A stretch of 64,000 nucleotides of DNA from Saccharospirillum sp040881935 (GCF_040881935.1 NZ_JBBECH010000072.1:15464-79463); one strand, 5' to 3'. Counted from the first letter of the stretch, positions 15,844-25,589 are shown. Translations and numbers: made by a program. The notes: generated by a model not told the origin, from the sequence alone.

Positions 15844-16695
15844 TTAAAACGAACCAGACACAGGGTTCCACTGACCAAAGCTGACCCGATCCCGATTCCC
15901 CATATCCTGCACGGTTGCCACCGAGCCATAGCCCAAACGTTCAAAGCAATCTCTTACCGCCGGGCCTTGGGTCCAGCCATGTTCCAGAAACAGCCAGCCG
16001 CCTGGCACCAGAGCCCGTCGCCCCTGCACAATCAGAATACGAATATCGGCCAGGCCATCCTCGGCTGCCACCAGCGCAGACAGCGGCTCGAAGCGCACAT
16101 CGCCCTGCTGCAGGTGAACGTCATTGGCGGCGATATAGGGAGGATTGGAGACCAGCAGATCCAGACTTTGGTCAGCCAGAGCTTCGCACCAGTGGCTTAA
16201 GCCTACAGTGACCGGCAAACCCAGGTGTTGCGCGTTCTCTTGTGCAAGTGCTACCGCATCCGGTTGAACATCAAAGGCACTGATGCTCCAATCCGGTCGT
16301 TCACTGGCCAATGCAAGCGCTATGGCACCGGTGCCGGTGCCCATATCCGCCACCCGCAGTGCAGTCTGGTCAAAGCGGTTCAGTATGGTCTCGACCAGCG
16401 TCTCGGTATCTGGTCTGGGAATCAGCGTACTGGCGTTTACCTTTAACGGCAGAGACCAGAATTCGCGCGTGCCGAGTATATGAGCAACTGGCTCACCGCC
16501 CAGACGCCGTTGCGTCAGATCACTAAAACGCCGTTGTTGTTCATCGGTCAGGGTCCGTTCGGGCCAGGTAAACAGCCAGGTTCGGGACTGACCGAGCACA
16601 TGGGCGAGCAACAGATCCACCTCCAGCGGTTCAAGACCCTGCTGCTGGGCCCATTGCTGGGCTTGGCGAACCTGATTCAAGAAGGGATTCGGCAT
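15844..16695 (-). CDS. prmC: Peptide chain release factor N5-glutamine methyltransferase
   Basis: Methylates the GGQ glutamine of release factors, raising termination efficiency. 283 residues: helical N-terminal domain, PRPDTETLVE (about 92-101), SAM-binding ADMGTGTGAIALALA (about 115-129), and the NPPY catalytic motif in VSNPPYIAA (about 182-190). It follows prfA by 30 bases on the same strand, the standard hemA-prfA-prmC operon, so enzyme and substrate are co-expressed. Confidence 0.96.
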   Translation of the reverse strand: MPNPFLNQVRQAQQWAQQQGLEPLEVDLLLAHVLGQSRTWLFTWPERTLTDEQQRRFSDLTQRRLGGEPVAHILGTREFWSLPLKVNASTLIPRPDTETLVETILNRFDQTALRVADMGTGTGAIALALASERPDWSISAFDVQPDAVALAQENAQHLGLPVTVGLSHWCEALADQSLDLLVSNPPYIAANDVHLQQGDVRFEPLSALVAAEDGLADIRILIVQGRRALVPGGWLFLEHGWTQGPAVRDCFERLGYGSVATVQDMGNRDRVSFGQWNPVSGSF

Positions 16696-16725
16696 AGCGA
16701 TGGTGTCGGTTTGGGTCGTGACACG

Positions 16726-17811
16726 TCAGGACTGCGCCATATCGGCCAGCAGCTGCGCCTGGTGTTCCTGCACCAGCGGATCAACCACCTGGTCCAGTGC
16801 GCCCTGCATGACTTCATCCAGTTTATAGAGCGTTAAATTGATGCGGTGGTCGGTTACTCGCCCTTGTGGGAAGTTGTATGTGCGAATCCGCTCGGAGCGA
16901 TCCCCGCTGCCGACCAGGCTGCGCCGGGTATCGGCCTGTTCACGGGCCGCAGCACTGGATTGTGCATCCATTATTTTGGCCGCCAGCAACGACATCGCCC
17001 GGGCCTTGTTCTTGTGCTGGGAGCGCTCATCCTGACATTCCACCACGATGCCGGTGGGCAGGTGCGTCAGGCGAACGGCAGAATCGGTTCGGTTGACGTG
17101 CTGGCCGCCGGCACCGGAGGCGCGATACGTGTCGACGCGCAAGTCGCCTTTGTCGATCTCGACTTCGGCCAGTTCATCGGCCTCTGGCATTACCGCAACG
17201 GTGCAAGCTGAGGTGTGAATACGCCCCTGGCTTTCGGTCTCCGGAACGCGCTGAACCCGATGCGCACCGGATTCAAATTTCAGGTGCGAATAGACCTGAT
17301 CGCCACTGATGCGACTGATGATTTCCTTGTAGCCACCGTGTTCGCCGTCGCTGACGGTCATAATTTCCAGCCGCCAGCCCATGCGCTCAGCATAGCGGCC
17401 GTACATTCGATGCAGATCACCAGCGAACAGGGCGGCTTCATCGCCACCGGTACCCGCCCGCACTTCCAGAAACACGTTGCGTCCGTCGTTCGGGTCTTTG
17501 GGCAATAACAGAACCTGTAATTCGTCAGTGAGGTGTTGCAAGCGCTCTTCACCGAGTCGCGCTTCATCCCGACCCATGTCGCGCATCTCGGGGTCGCTGT
17601 CGTCCATCAGCTGACGGGCATCGCGGATGTCGTTTTCGACCTCCCCATAACGGGCAAAACAACCCACCACATCCTCTAACTCTGAATATTCACGGGAATA
17701 CTGACGAAAGCGGTTTTGGTCCGAGATCACCTCGGGCTGGGAAAGCAGACGCGCCAGCTCATCATATCGTTCAGACAGTTCAGTCAGTTTCTGGCGGATG
17801 GACTCTTTCAT
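16726..17811 (-). CDS. prfA: Peptide chain release factor 1
   Basis: Recognises UAA and UAG stop codons and triggers peptide release. 361 residues, the normal length. The GGQ motif is in GAGGQHVNRTDSAVR; the codon-recognition tripeptide is PET in QRVPETESQGRIHTSA, a member of the P-x-T class. It begins 15 bases after the hemA stop codon and is followed by prmC. Confidence 0.97.
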   Translation of the reverse strand: MKESIRQKLTELSERYDELARLLSQPEVISDQNRFRQYSREYSELEDVVGCFARYGEVENDIRDARQLMDDSDPEMRDMGRDEARLGEERLQHLTDELQVLLLPKDPNDGRNVFLEVRAGTGGDEAALFAGDLHRMYGRYAERMGWRLEIMTVSDGEHGGYKEIISRISGDQVYSHLKFESGAHRVQRVPETESQGRIHTSACTVAVMPEADELAEVEIDKGDLRVDTYRASGAGGQHVNRTDSAVRLTHLPTGIVVECQDERSQHKNKARAMSLLAAKIMDAQSSAAAREQADTRRSLVGSGDRSERIRTYNFPQGRVTDHRINLTLYKLDEVMQGALDQVVDPLVQEHQAQLLADMAQS

Positions 17812-17826
17812 AGACGCTTGAGTGCC

Positions 17827-19083
17827 TTATAAATCAAACAGACGGGAAGCCCATTCACTGGCCTCCTTGTCATCACCATCACCGTGGGCTTTGCGCAAGG
17901 CCACGGTGGGTGCATGGAGTAATTTGTTGGTCAGGCCGCGTGCCAGTTGTTCCATCACCAGCTCGGCATCACCGCCCTGTTGCAAAGCACGACGGGCTTT
18001 CCCAAGTTCAACCTCTTTCAGTTGCTCGGCTTGCTGACGCAAGGCGCGAATGGTGTCAGCCGCCTGCCGTTCTTTCAACGACTGACTGAAGGCATCGGTT
18101 GAACGGGCAATGATGTCCATCGCCTCATGCGCTGCTTCCTGGCGGCTGCGCACATTGGCTTCGATGACCGTTTTAAGATCGTCCACGGTATACAGATACA
18201 CGTCGGGCAGATCACCGACTTCACTTTCTATATCACGCGGTACCGCTATATCGACCATAAACACCGGTTTATGCCGGCGCTTCTTCAGGGCGCGTTCAAC
18301 CATGCCCTTGCCAATGATAGGTAACTGACTTGCGGTCGAGGAAATGACGATATCCGCACCCGGTAGCTCATCCGGAATGTCCGACAACAATACCGCCCGA
18401 GCGCCAAATTCCGCCGCCAGACTTTGCGCCCGGGCCAATGTTCGGTTGGCCACCACCAGATCGGTCACGCCCTTGTCACGCAGATGTCGCGCCACCAAAT
18501 CAATGGTCTCACCGGCTCCTATCAACAACGCCCGGCACCGGTCGAGCCGGTCAAAAATACGGGTGCTCAGGCGCACCGCCGCGTAGGCCACGCTGACCGC
18601 GTTTTCACCAATGGCGGTATGAGTGCGGACTTCCTTGGCGACCCGAAAGCTGTGTTGAAACAAATGATGTAACTGCTGACCGACGGAGTCGTATTCCTGG
18701 GCAACGGCGAAGGCGGATTTTAACTGACCCAAAATCTGCGGCTCACCCAGAACCATGGAATCCAGCCCGGCCGCCACCCTCCCTAAATGGGAGACCGCAT
18801 CAGCATCGGCATGGATGTAGAGCGCGGCGCGCAATTCGTCGGGAGAAATACGGTGCGTTTGAGCAAGCCACTGAATCAGCGCTTCAATACCGACGGCAGG
18901 CTCAGTCAGCGAACAATAAATTTCACTGCGGTTGCAGGTGGAGAGAATCACCGTCTCTTCGATGCCGGGAATCGACAACACCGAAGACAGGGAGTCGGGC
19001 ATGGTTTCGGGAGCGAAACTGACTTTCTCCCGAACGTCTACTGACGCCGTGTTGTGATTGATACCGAGGGCCAGCAATGACAT
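17827..19083 (-). CDS. hemA: Glutamyl-tRNA reductase
   Basis: First committed step of C5 tetrapyrrole synthesis: reduces glutamyl-tRNA to glutamate-1-semialdehyde with NADPH. The start at 19083 (MSLLALGINHNTASVDVRE) matches the family; an upstream TTG would add 11 unsupported residues. The nucleophilic cysteine is in VILSTCNRSE (about residue 49), the tRNA/NADPH region has LIGAGETIDLVARHL, and the dimerisation helix fills the C-terminus. First gene of the hemA-prfA-prmC operon. Confidence 0.95.
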   Translation of the reverse strand: MSLLALGINHNTASVDVREKVSFAPETMPDSLSSVLSIPGIEETVILSTCNRSEIYCSLTEPAVGIEALIQWLAQTHRISPDELRAALYIHADADAVSHLGRVAAGLDSMVLGEPQILGQLKSAFAVAQEYDSVGQQLHHLFQHSFRVAKEVRTHTAIGENAVSVAYAAVRLSTRIFDRLDRCRALLIGAGETIDLVARHLRDKGVTDLVVANRTLARAQSLAAEFGARAVLLSDIPDELPGADIVISSTASQLPIIGKGMVERALKKRRHKPVFMVDIAVPRDIESEVGDLPDVYLYTVDDLKTVIEANVRSRQEAAHEAMDIIARSTDAFSQSLKERQAADTIRALRQQAEQLKEVELGKARRALQQGGDAELVMEQLARGLTNKLLHAPTVALRKAHGDGDDKEASEWASRLFDL

Positions 19084-19513
19084 GTTTGGACGGGGCCTGC
19101 TCACTTCGTTGATCAAACGCGTAGTCTACCGATTTTCGGGTCTGGAGGCGACTGTGATAACACCTTGCGTCCCAGCCGGGAAAGGTCTGCCAGCAGGCAT
19201 CTTTACACGGATTTACGCTTCGCTTGCTGTACCCGGAAGTCACCCACAGGTCACTCTAACCGGGAACTCGACAGCAGTATGAGGCCGAACGTGTCACAAA
19301 CAATGCAGGTCAGGCTATACTCATGATTGCCCCTGGCTATCCGATACTGAGCTGAACCACATCCCAGTGCGTAAACCCTCGCAACGTCGGTAACTGCAAC
19401 GAAATTGAATCAACCAGTGCAGCAAAGAAAGGGACCCCCCGGCACAATCGATCCGGATTACCCTTTTTTGCGCAGGACGCAACCCTCACAATCAGACGGC
19501 GAAGCCAAGACAC
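19084..19513. other. Divergent promoter region hemA / TPR lipoprotein
   Basis: 430 bases. A plus-strand promoter candidate lies at 19293-19321. No gene, hairpin or repeat stands out elsewhere. Confidence 0.5.
19293..19321 (+). promoter_or_regulatory. Candidate promoter for the TPR lipoprotein-lolB operon
   Basis: GTCACA (4 of 6 to -35), 17-base spacer, TATACT (5 of 6 to -10) at 19316-19321, about 193 bases before the start codon. Confidence 0.35.
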
Positions 19514-21268
19514 ATGACATCATCAGCACCTTTCAAACGTACCCTGCTGGCCACCCTGATTCTCAGCCTGGCCCTCAGTGGCTGCACCACGACGGCCTCT
19601 CAGGCCGAATCGTCCGGTAGTTCCGCCCCGCAAACCGAAACTGATTCGGTACCGGCGCAAGCTATAGAATCCGAGACTCGCATTGCCACAACTCCGCTAA
19701 CCGGCGAGTCCTTCTATACCCTGTTGCTGGCGGAAATCGCGACCAACCGTGGCGACTATGGCTCAGCCGCACAACTCTACAGCCGTCTCGACCGTCAATT
19801 CGACGACCTTGAGGTGGCCCAGCGCGCCACGGCTCTGAACCAGGTGGTCGGCAATTACGACAGCATGGGAGAGCACGCAGGCCACTGGCTCCGGCTCGAA
19901 CCAAACAGTGTCGAAGGCTGGCAGGCGCTGACCATTGCCAGCCTGGCCAATGCGGATCAGGTCACCGCCAAACGGGCGTTGGACAGATGGCTAATGCTGG
20001 ACCCGGATGCAGAGGTCGAGGGTGCACTGGCTGGCATCAACAGCCTGACCAACGACCAGCAAGCGAGCCTGTTACCCGTGTTCGCCGAGGCTGAAACCAG
20101 CCACCCCGATAACACCAGCATTGGCTTTGCCAACGCCCAACTGCTGTCCACACTTGGCCGCTATCAACAGGCACTGGACGTCATCAGCGCTAATCGTGCG
20201 CGACAGGACAGCCCAGACAAGGGTTTACTGGAATTCAGACTCCATCTGGAACTGAACGACATTGAGCAGGCTCGTACGATCATCAGCGAGCTCACCGGGC
20301 AATACCCCAACAATAGTCAAGTCGCAACGGCCTATGCGGGCTTCGTCTACGCAGACTCGGGCGCCAATAAAGCAGACACCCTTGAATCCCTGTTTAACCG
20401 GTTTCCGAATGAACCGGTCATAGCCCGGGCTTTTGCGCGCGAATCTTTCGATAACGGAGATTACGATACCGCTGAAGTGCTGTTCGAGCGGCTGATTCCC
20501 ACCGAATTCAGCGATGAAGCGCATTATTTTCTGGGCCGGATCAGCCGCATCAACCGCTTGCCAGAAGAAGCTGCCCAGCGGTTTTTGAGCGTCCAGGCAC
20601 CGCCGTACCTAATTTCTGCCCTGGCAGAACTTAGCGAGGTTTGGCAGAACAGCCGCCCCACCGATATACAGAAAGCCTTGCATCAGGCCCGGCAGGCCTA
20701 TCCCGGCCAGAGCCCTGTTTTGTGGCGCATTGAAGCCGATCTGTACCGCCGCCTGGGTGACACCGAGCAGGCAATGGCCGTCTACGGCCAAGCCTTGTCA
20801 GCGCACCCGGGCGACACCAGCCTGTTGTACGACCAGGCATTGCTGGCCGCCAACCTTGGGCAATACGATTTGCTTGAGGCCAATCTGATCGATGTGCTGG
20901 AACAAGAGCCAGACAACACCTCGGCGCTGAACGCCCTGGGGTACACCTGGGCCGATCGCAATGTCAATTTGCCTCAGGCACAACGCTACATTGACCGTGC
21001 GCTGGAGCAGCAGCCCGATGACCCGGCCATTCAGGATTCCAAGGGCTGGGTGGAATATCGCCTCGGCAACCTTGAGGAAGCTGAGCGTTGGTTACGCCGT
21101 TCACTGGAGTCAATGGAATCGGATGAAGTCGCCGCCCATCTGGCCGCCGTACTGTGGGAACAAAACAAACAGGATGAGGCGCTACGCTGGCTCGACCAGG
21201 CCTTCAACTGGAACAGCAACAGCCCGACAGCCCGGGCCATCATTGAAACATTGGGCATCGACCGATGA
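19514..21268 (+). CDS. TPR-repeat lipoprotein upstream of lolB
   Basis: 584 residues with a lipoprotein signal (lipobox LSGC, Cys24) and an acidic, Ser/Thr-rich linker to about residue 60. The rest is built of tetratricopeptide-like helical pairs; clear ones lie at about 415-545, with the successive stretches DTEQAMAVYGQALSAHPGD, LPQAQRYIDRALEQQPDD and LEEAERWLRRSLE. It resembles the conserved but uncharacterised TPR protein found before lolB in Pseudomonas and relatives. An outer-membrane-anchored periplasmic scaffold is likely. It overlaps lolB by four bases (ATGA). Confidence 0.9.
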   Translation: MTSSAPFKRTLLATLILSLALSGCTTTASQAESSGSSAPQTETDSVPAQAIESETRIATTPLTGESFYTLLLAEIATNRGDYGSAAQLYSRLDRQFDDLEVAQRATALNQVVGNYDSMGEHAGHWLRLEPNSVEGWQALTIASLANADQVTAKRALDRWLMLDPDAEVEGALAGINSLTNDQQASLLPVFAEAETSHPDNTSIGFANAQLLSTLGRYQQALDVISANRARQDSPDKGLLEFRLHLELNDIEQARTIISELTGQYPNNSQVATAYAGFVYADSGANKADTLESLFNRFPNEPVIARAFARESFDNGDYDTAEVLFERLIPTEFSDEAHYFLGRISRINRLPEEAAQRFLSVQAPPYLISALAELSEVWQNSRPTDIQKALHQARQAYPGQSPVLWRIEADLYRRLGDTEQAMAVYGQALSAHPGDTSLLYDQALLAANLGQYDLLEANLIDVLEQEPDNTSALNALGYTWADRNVNLPQAQRYIDRALEQQPDDPAIQDSKGWVEYRLGNLEEAERWLRRSLESMESDEVAAHLAAVLWEQNKQDEALRWLDQAFNWNSNSPTARAIIETLGIDR

Positions 21269-21825
21269 AGTCGCTGCTGATTCTCGGCCTGGCAACACTA
21301 TTGCTAACCGGCTGCGCCCGCTTCGGCACTCAACCGGGAGCCAGTGATCTGACAGAAAACTGGGCGCTATCGGGTAAAATGGCCGTTCGCAACGCCACCG
21401 AAGCGAGCAGTTTCAACGTTGACTGGGAACAGCGGGCACAGGATTTCGAGATTGAGCTGAGTGGCCCTCTGGGCCAGGGTGCCGTGCAGATAAACGGTGA
21501 GCCGGGCAAGGTAACCCTGACCAAAGGCGCCGACCAGGTAACCCGCAGCACCTTACGCGAGCTGGCCTACGAAATTACCGAACTGGATCTGCCGCTCGAC
21601 TACCTTCAATACTGGGTTCGCGCCAAGCCCTACCCGGGCATCGAAGCCATCATCGACCGGGATGCCGCCAGCCGCCAGGTGCAAAGCATTAATCAGTCGG
21701 GTTGGCAGGTTGACTACCCACTGTATTTCGATGAAACCGGCGAATCGCTACCCCGAAGAATCGATTTTGCCCGCAATGGCAGCAGCGGCCGCCTGGTCAT
21801 TCGTAACTGGGTTAGCGAGTTATAG
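21265..21825 (+). CDS. lolB: Outer-membrane lipoprotein receptor LolB
   Basis: Accepts lipoproteins from LolA and inserts them in the outer membrane. 186 residues; signal peptide with lipobox LTGC (Cys17), then WALSGKMAVRNATEASSFNV and LSGPLGQGAVQINGEPG, typical LolB strands. Its start overlaps the TPR gene stop. In most gammaproteobacteria ispE follows; here repeat copy 3 and an unrelated convergent gene follow instead. Confidence 0.93.
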   Translation: MKSLLILGLATLLLTGCARFGTQPGASDLTENWALSGKMAVRNATEASSFNVDWEQRAQDFEIELSGPLGQGAVQINGEPGKVTLTKGADQVTRSTLRELAYEITELDLPLDYLQYWVRAKPYPGIEAIIDRDAASRQVQSINQSGWQVDYPLYFDETGESLPRRIDFARNGSSGRLVIRNWVSEL

Positions 21826-21885
21826 CTCCAGTCTCGGAGGCTGCGCTCACTTTGGTGGCTACGCAAGGTATATCGCCAATAACCC

Positions 21886-21998
21886 GCACCGTGCACCGGT
21901 TAGGCTTAACCAGGGTCGGCGTAAACCCATCCATGGGGCCTGGACCGCAGCGTCCCTGCTGCGGACCACCCTGGATAAGCCTAACCGGCACACGGTGC
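21886..21998 (+). repeat. Structured intergenic repeat, copy 3
   Basis: Arms 21886-21915 and 21969-21998 match inversely at 27 of 30 (copy-specific part CCGGTTAGGCTTA). The 53-base core includes GTCGGCGTAAACCCATCC, CCATGG, and the hairpin CCGCAGCGTCCCTGCTGCGG, where the inner bases differ from other copies but still pair. It lies between convergent lolB and the acyltransferase gene. Confidence 0.94.
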
Positions 21999-22065
21999 TA
22001 ACCATTTTAGCCACGGCCTACAAACTAGAGGTTAACTCTGCAATTCCGAAAACCTAAGAGATGGT

Positions 22066-23238
22066 TTATTGGTCCTCAGGACCCTCTGAGTCTGGCACTA
22101 CCTCATCCATCGCTGACGTCAGCGCCGGTAACCCCTGCTTCATTTGCACCGCATTCGCATACTGGCGCAACATATAGGGTTTAAGGGTATCCCGCGTTAC
22201 CGCAACCCGCTCTGCCAGCTTCACGGCATCTGCGTTTGTCGGTTCAGTTTGGTCACCGTGCAAGATGGCGTGAGCCCATTCATTGGATTCGTACAAGCGG
22301 TAATGCTGATGCACCTGGGCGTCGATTGCCGCTGCGACATCGGTGTCTTTTTCATAATCACCGTTCAATACTTCGCCAAAGGCCAGATGGACCCGGCCTT
22401 TCCAGCCGGTCATACCGCGGGCAATCGACTGAACATCCTCATGGGCCTTTTTCTTGTAACCGCCTTTATGCTCCTGCGCATAGAGTTCACGCGCTTTGGA
22501 CAAATCGAGCGGGTCCACTTCATAGCTGATGGTCACCGGAACGATATTCAACTCGCGAATGTAGCTGGCGTAGTCGCGATCTTTGGGTTTGCTCAGACTG
22601 AACATGCCGATTACGGCTGGGTTGGTTTTGTCGAAGCCATCTTTGGCGCGACCTTCCCGCTGGGCGATCCAGACATTTGCCTGATCGGCGGTAATACAAT
22701 GATGAATGTAGCGCGACAGGATCTGAGCTTCTTTCAGTTTGGCTTTCATGCCCTTGACTGAGCGGCGCACGATGAAGCTCTTGTTCAAGCGCATCAGATC
22801 GCTGACAAAAGGCTTGCTCAGCAGGTTATCTCCGATGGCGATTCGTACGGTCTGGAACCCCGCGTGATAGAGCGACCAGTTCACCATGGCCGGGTCCATA
22901 ACGATGTCGCGGTGGTTGGAGACGAATAGATAACCCTTGTTTGGGTCGAGCGCATCGAGTCCCGATACGGTCAGATCCGCCACGCTTTTATCGAGGATCC
23001 GTTTTAGATAGCCACGCAGCCGGGGCTGAAAATCTTCAACGCGACGAATACCGCGGAACTGCCAGGCGAGGCCCAGACGAATAAGGGAGCGCAGCAACCA
23101 GGGGGCTTTGCGGTTCATACCCGGCGCTACCCAGGCGCCAATGGCCGCATGCATTTCCGGGTCGGCGAGCACACGCTTCAGGACGAGCGGAACTTCGTCG
23201 TCGTTAAAGGGGCGAATATCGTCAAATTCTGCAGTCAT
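22066..23238 (-). CDS. PlsC-like acyltransferase
   Basis: 390 residues, probably a membrane-associated glycerolipid acyltransferase. The acceptor block reads FVSNHRDIVMDPA (residues 106-118), a subfamily form of the HX4D motif with one extra residue between His and the distal Asp. Later blocks IVRRSVKGMKAK and NVWIAQREGRAKDG (in place of FPEGTRS) fit the family. Polar N- and C-terminal extensions of about 80 and 100 residues have no assigned role. Substrate is unknown. It is monocistronic and convergent with lolB. Confidence 0.75.
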   Translation of the reverse strand: MTAEFDDIRPFNDDEVPLVLKRVLADPEMHAAIGAWVAPGMNRKAPWLLRSLIRLGLAWQFRGIRRVEDFQPRLRGYLKRILDKSVADLTVSGLDALDPNKGYLFVSNHRDIVMDPAMVNWSLYHAGFQTVRIAIGDNLLSKPFVSDLMRLNKSFIVRRSVKGMKAKLKEAQILSRYIHHCITADQANVWIAQREGRAKDGFDKTNPAVIGMFSLSKPKDRDYASYIRELNIVPVTISYEVDPLDLSKARELYAQEHKGGYKKKAHEDVQSIARGMTGWKGRVHLAFGEVLNGDYEKDTDVAAAIDAQVHQHYRLYESNEWAHAILHGDQTEPTNADAVKLAERVAVTRDTLKPYMLRQYANAVQMKQGLPALTSAMDEVVPDSEGPEDQ

Positions 23239-23345
23239 AGAGCCTTATCAGACCAATAAAAAGCGGCTACTGTACTCCAAGTCGGCCTGAAAATCAGGCT
23301 CGGACCCGGGGGCTCGGACAAAAAGCATTCAGACCCGGGCAACGC

Positions 23346-24020
23346 TCAAGCTTCACCGGGTACCGTTAAACCAACGCCCTTCAGAATAACGTGGGTCAGG
23401 GTACGTTCGGCCTGTTCAAAGTCGGCTTCGGTTAGCCCCTCACTGTCCAGCGCCCACTCAATTTGGGTGGCGAAGTCGGCATAGTGCTGGGTGCTTCCCC
23501 AGATCATAAACAGCAGGTGCAAGGGGTCGATCGGGTCCATCTTGCCGGCGTCGATCCAGGCCTGAATCACGTTGGTCCGCCCCAGTGCCCAGTGATGCAT
23601 TTCCTGAGCCAGGTACTTTTTCAGATGCGGGGCACCCTGTATCACCTCGATGGCAAAAATTTTTGAGGCCAGAGGGTGGCTACGGGAATAGCGAATTTTG
23701 GAACGAATGTAGGCGTAAATCGTTGCGGCCGGGTCTTCATCGGCGGTGGTGGTGTTAAACGCCTGGTTCCACATGCCCAGAATATCTGACAACACCGCGC
23801 CGTAGAGGCCAATTTTGCTTTGAAAATAATACAGGATGTTGGATTTGGGCAGACCCGCGCGTTCAGCGATGGCATTCAGCGAGGTTCCCTTGAAGCCATG
23901 CTGCGCGAATTCAATTTCCGCCGCCTCAAGTATGATGGCCTCGTTCTGCTGCCGGATTCGCCCTGCCTTTTCCTTGGTTTGGAATTCTTCTTTCAAGCGT
24001 TTCTGGGCCTGGTCGACCAT
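23346..24020 (-). CDS. TetR-family regulator, RutR-like
   Basis: 224 residues from the ATG at 24020, chosen over an upstream start at 24068 because GGAAG precedes it at proper distance. N-terminal helix-turn-helix (FKGTSLNAIAERAGLPKSN), then a C-terminal domain with DPLHLLFMIWGSTQHYADFA, very close to the ligand-pocket region of E. coli RutR, which binds uracil or thymine and controls pyrimidine/purine use. It lies beside guanine deaminase on the same strand, supporting a nucleobase-responsive role, though the ligand could be a purine here. Confidence 0.88.
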   Translation of the reverse strand: MVDQAQKRLKEEFQTKEKAGRIRQQNEAIILEAAEIEFAQHGFKGTSLNAIAERAGLPKSNILYYFQSKIGLYGAVLSDILGMWNQAFNTTTADEDPAATIYAYIRSKIRYSRSHPLASKIFAIEVIQGAPHLKKYLAQEMHHWALGRTNVIQAWIDAGKMDPIDPLHLLFMIWGSTQHYADFATQIEWALDSEGLTEADFEQAERTLTHVILKGVGLTVPGEA

Positions 24021-24151
24021 GATGACTTCCTGCACTGAGGTGATAGAAAGAACGAAGACAGTGGTCAACGACCAGTACTCGCTTGCCAGTCTAACTCACT
24101 GATTCCGCGTACATTTCGAGCTTAAGCGGCTTCCCGTTTCAATGCAACTGA

Positions 24152-24175
24152 GAGTCTAGGTCCGACAGACTCCTA
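24152..24175 (-). repeat. Stop-codon-linked 15-mer with hairpin, copy at guaD
   Basis: On the minus strand, the guaD stop codon begins TAGGAGTCTGTCGGA (24175-24161), and the following bases allow a hairpin GAGTCT-N9-AGACTC (24152-24172). The identical 15-mer begins at the stop codon of the hydrolase gene at 50042-50965. There is no T-run, so it is not a standard terminator. Confidence 0.6.
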
Positions 24176-25522
24176 GGCGCTGTAAAGCCGCTCACCAGCG
24201 ACCCAGGTGGCTCGGGTGAGGCGCTCATCACCCAGTATCAGCGTTGCGAACAATGCTTCTTCGAGTGAGTTTGCGTGCGCCAGCCGGGCACTGAGGTTGG
24301 CACTGCGGGTCGAATCCAGCACCACCAAATCCGCCATTTTGCCGCTGTCCAGAGAGCCAATTTGAGTGTCCAGATGCAGTGCCCGGGCGTTACCTGCGGT
24401 CATCTGGTGCCACAACGCATTGGCAGTGAGCTTGTAGCCTTGCAACTGCCCGACTTTGTAGGCCTCTGCCGCCGAGACCAGCTGTGACAACGATGTTCCT
24501 CCGCCAACATCGCTCGCTAACCCCAATACGACACCCTCCCGCTCTGCCCGGGCGAAATCAAACAGGCCGCTGCCGAGAAACGTATTGGACGTCGGGCAGA
24601 CTGCAATGCGCGCCTGATGTTCTCGCAATGCAGTCCATTCCCGGTCGGTCAGATGCAACCCATGCGCCAGCACTGAGCGTTCGTGGAGTAATCCATAGTG
24701 TTGGTAGACATCCACGTAATCCCTCGACTTGGGAAACAACGACTGCACCCAACTGACTTCATCCGGGTTTTCCGAAACATGGGTTTGCAGATACAACCCT
24801 CTGGCCTCCTGCTGCAATGCCCCGGCCCGTTCCAACTGAGCTTCGGTGGACGTAGGTGCAAAACGAGGCGTAACGGCATACTGCAACCGGTCGGTGCCGT
24901 GCCAGCGATGGATCAGCCGGGCGCTGGCGTCAAAGCCGCTGTTGACGGTATCGCTGAGGTAATCCGGGCAATTACGGTCCATCAGCACCTTGCCAGCAAT
25001 GAGGGCCATGCGACGCTCGCGAGCGGCTTCGAACAAAGCGTCGGTCGCGGCTTCATGCACTGTGCCAAACACCATGGCTGTGGTGGTGCCATGCGCGAGT
25101 AGCGCGTCCAGAAAGACATCACTTTGATGGCGGGCGATCACCGGGTCTTCGAAGCGGCGTTCGGCCGGAAAGGTGTAGCGGTTCAGCCAGTCGAGCAATT
25201 GCTCGCCCCAACTGGCGATCACCGGCATTTGGGCAGCGTGGACGTGAGTGTCGATCAGGCCGGGGATGATCCAGGCATTGCCGTAATCAACAACCGTTGC
25301 AAAGGACTGCTGAGTAACCGACAATTCCGCGGCTGGCCCGTGCCAGGCAATGCGTCCCTGCACAATAACCAGTGCCGCCTTCGGGCAATGTCGAATCTGG
25401 TCGACCTGGGGGAAATCGATGCTTTGGCCCAGCAGTAACGTGGCCTGGGCCGCTTGATCGGCGGTAAAGCGGGCCGAAGGATCTGTCGCCGGTGAGCTAT
25501 TATTCTGTACGGGCTTGGTCAT
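24173..25522 (-). CDS. guaD: Guanine deaminase
   Basis: Zinc amidohydrolase converting guanine to xanthine and ammonia. 449 residues. Metal ligands in PGLIDTHVHAAQMP (about 88-101), then YTFPAERRFED, AHGTTTAMVFGTVH, the family stretch LMDRNCPDYLSD, QTHVSENPDEV, LAHGLHLTDRE, and Asp in GLASDVGGGTSLS. These fit GuaD better than other amidohydrolases. It is upstream of the RutR-like gene on the same strand with 152 bases between them. Immediately after its stop codon is a short hairpin repeated after the gene at 50042. Confidence 0.93.
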   Translation of the reverse strand: MTKPVQNNSSPATDPSARFTADQAAQATLLLGQSIDFPQVDQIRHCPKAALVIVQGRIAWHGPAAELSVTQQSFATVVDYGNAWIIPGLIDTHVHAAQMPVIASWGEQLLDWLNRYTFPAERRFEDPVIARHQSDVFLDALLAHGTTTAMVFGTVHEAATDALFEAARERRMALIAGKVLMDRNCPDYLSDTVNSGFDASARLIHRWHGTDRLQYAVTPRFAPTSTEAQLERAGALQQEARGLYLQTHVSENPDEVSWVQSLFPKSRDYVDVYQHYGLLHERSVLAHGLHLTDREWTALREHQARIAVCPTSNTFLGSGLFDFARAEREGVVLGLASDVGGGTSLSQLVSAAEAYKVGQLQGYKLTANALWHQMTAGNARALHLDTQIGSLDSGKMADLVVLDSTRSANLSARLAHANSLEEALFATLILGDERLTRATWVAGERLYSA

Positions 25523-25589
25523 GAGCGGTTCACGGGTGATTCATACAGGCAGACTGTATCAAAGCTGACCGAAAGGTCAACTAGCCTCT

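Noticed and set aside
19117..19513. Possible small gene or RNA between hemA and the TPR gene
   Set aside because: No coding pattern or stable hairpin found; treated as promoter region.
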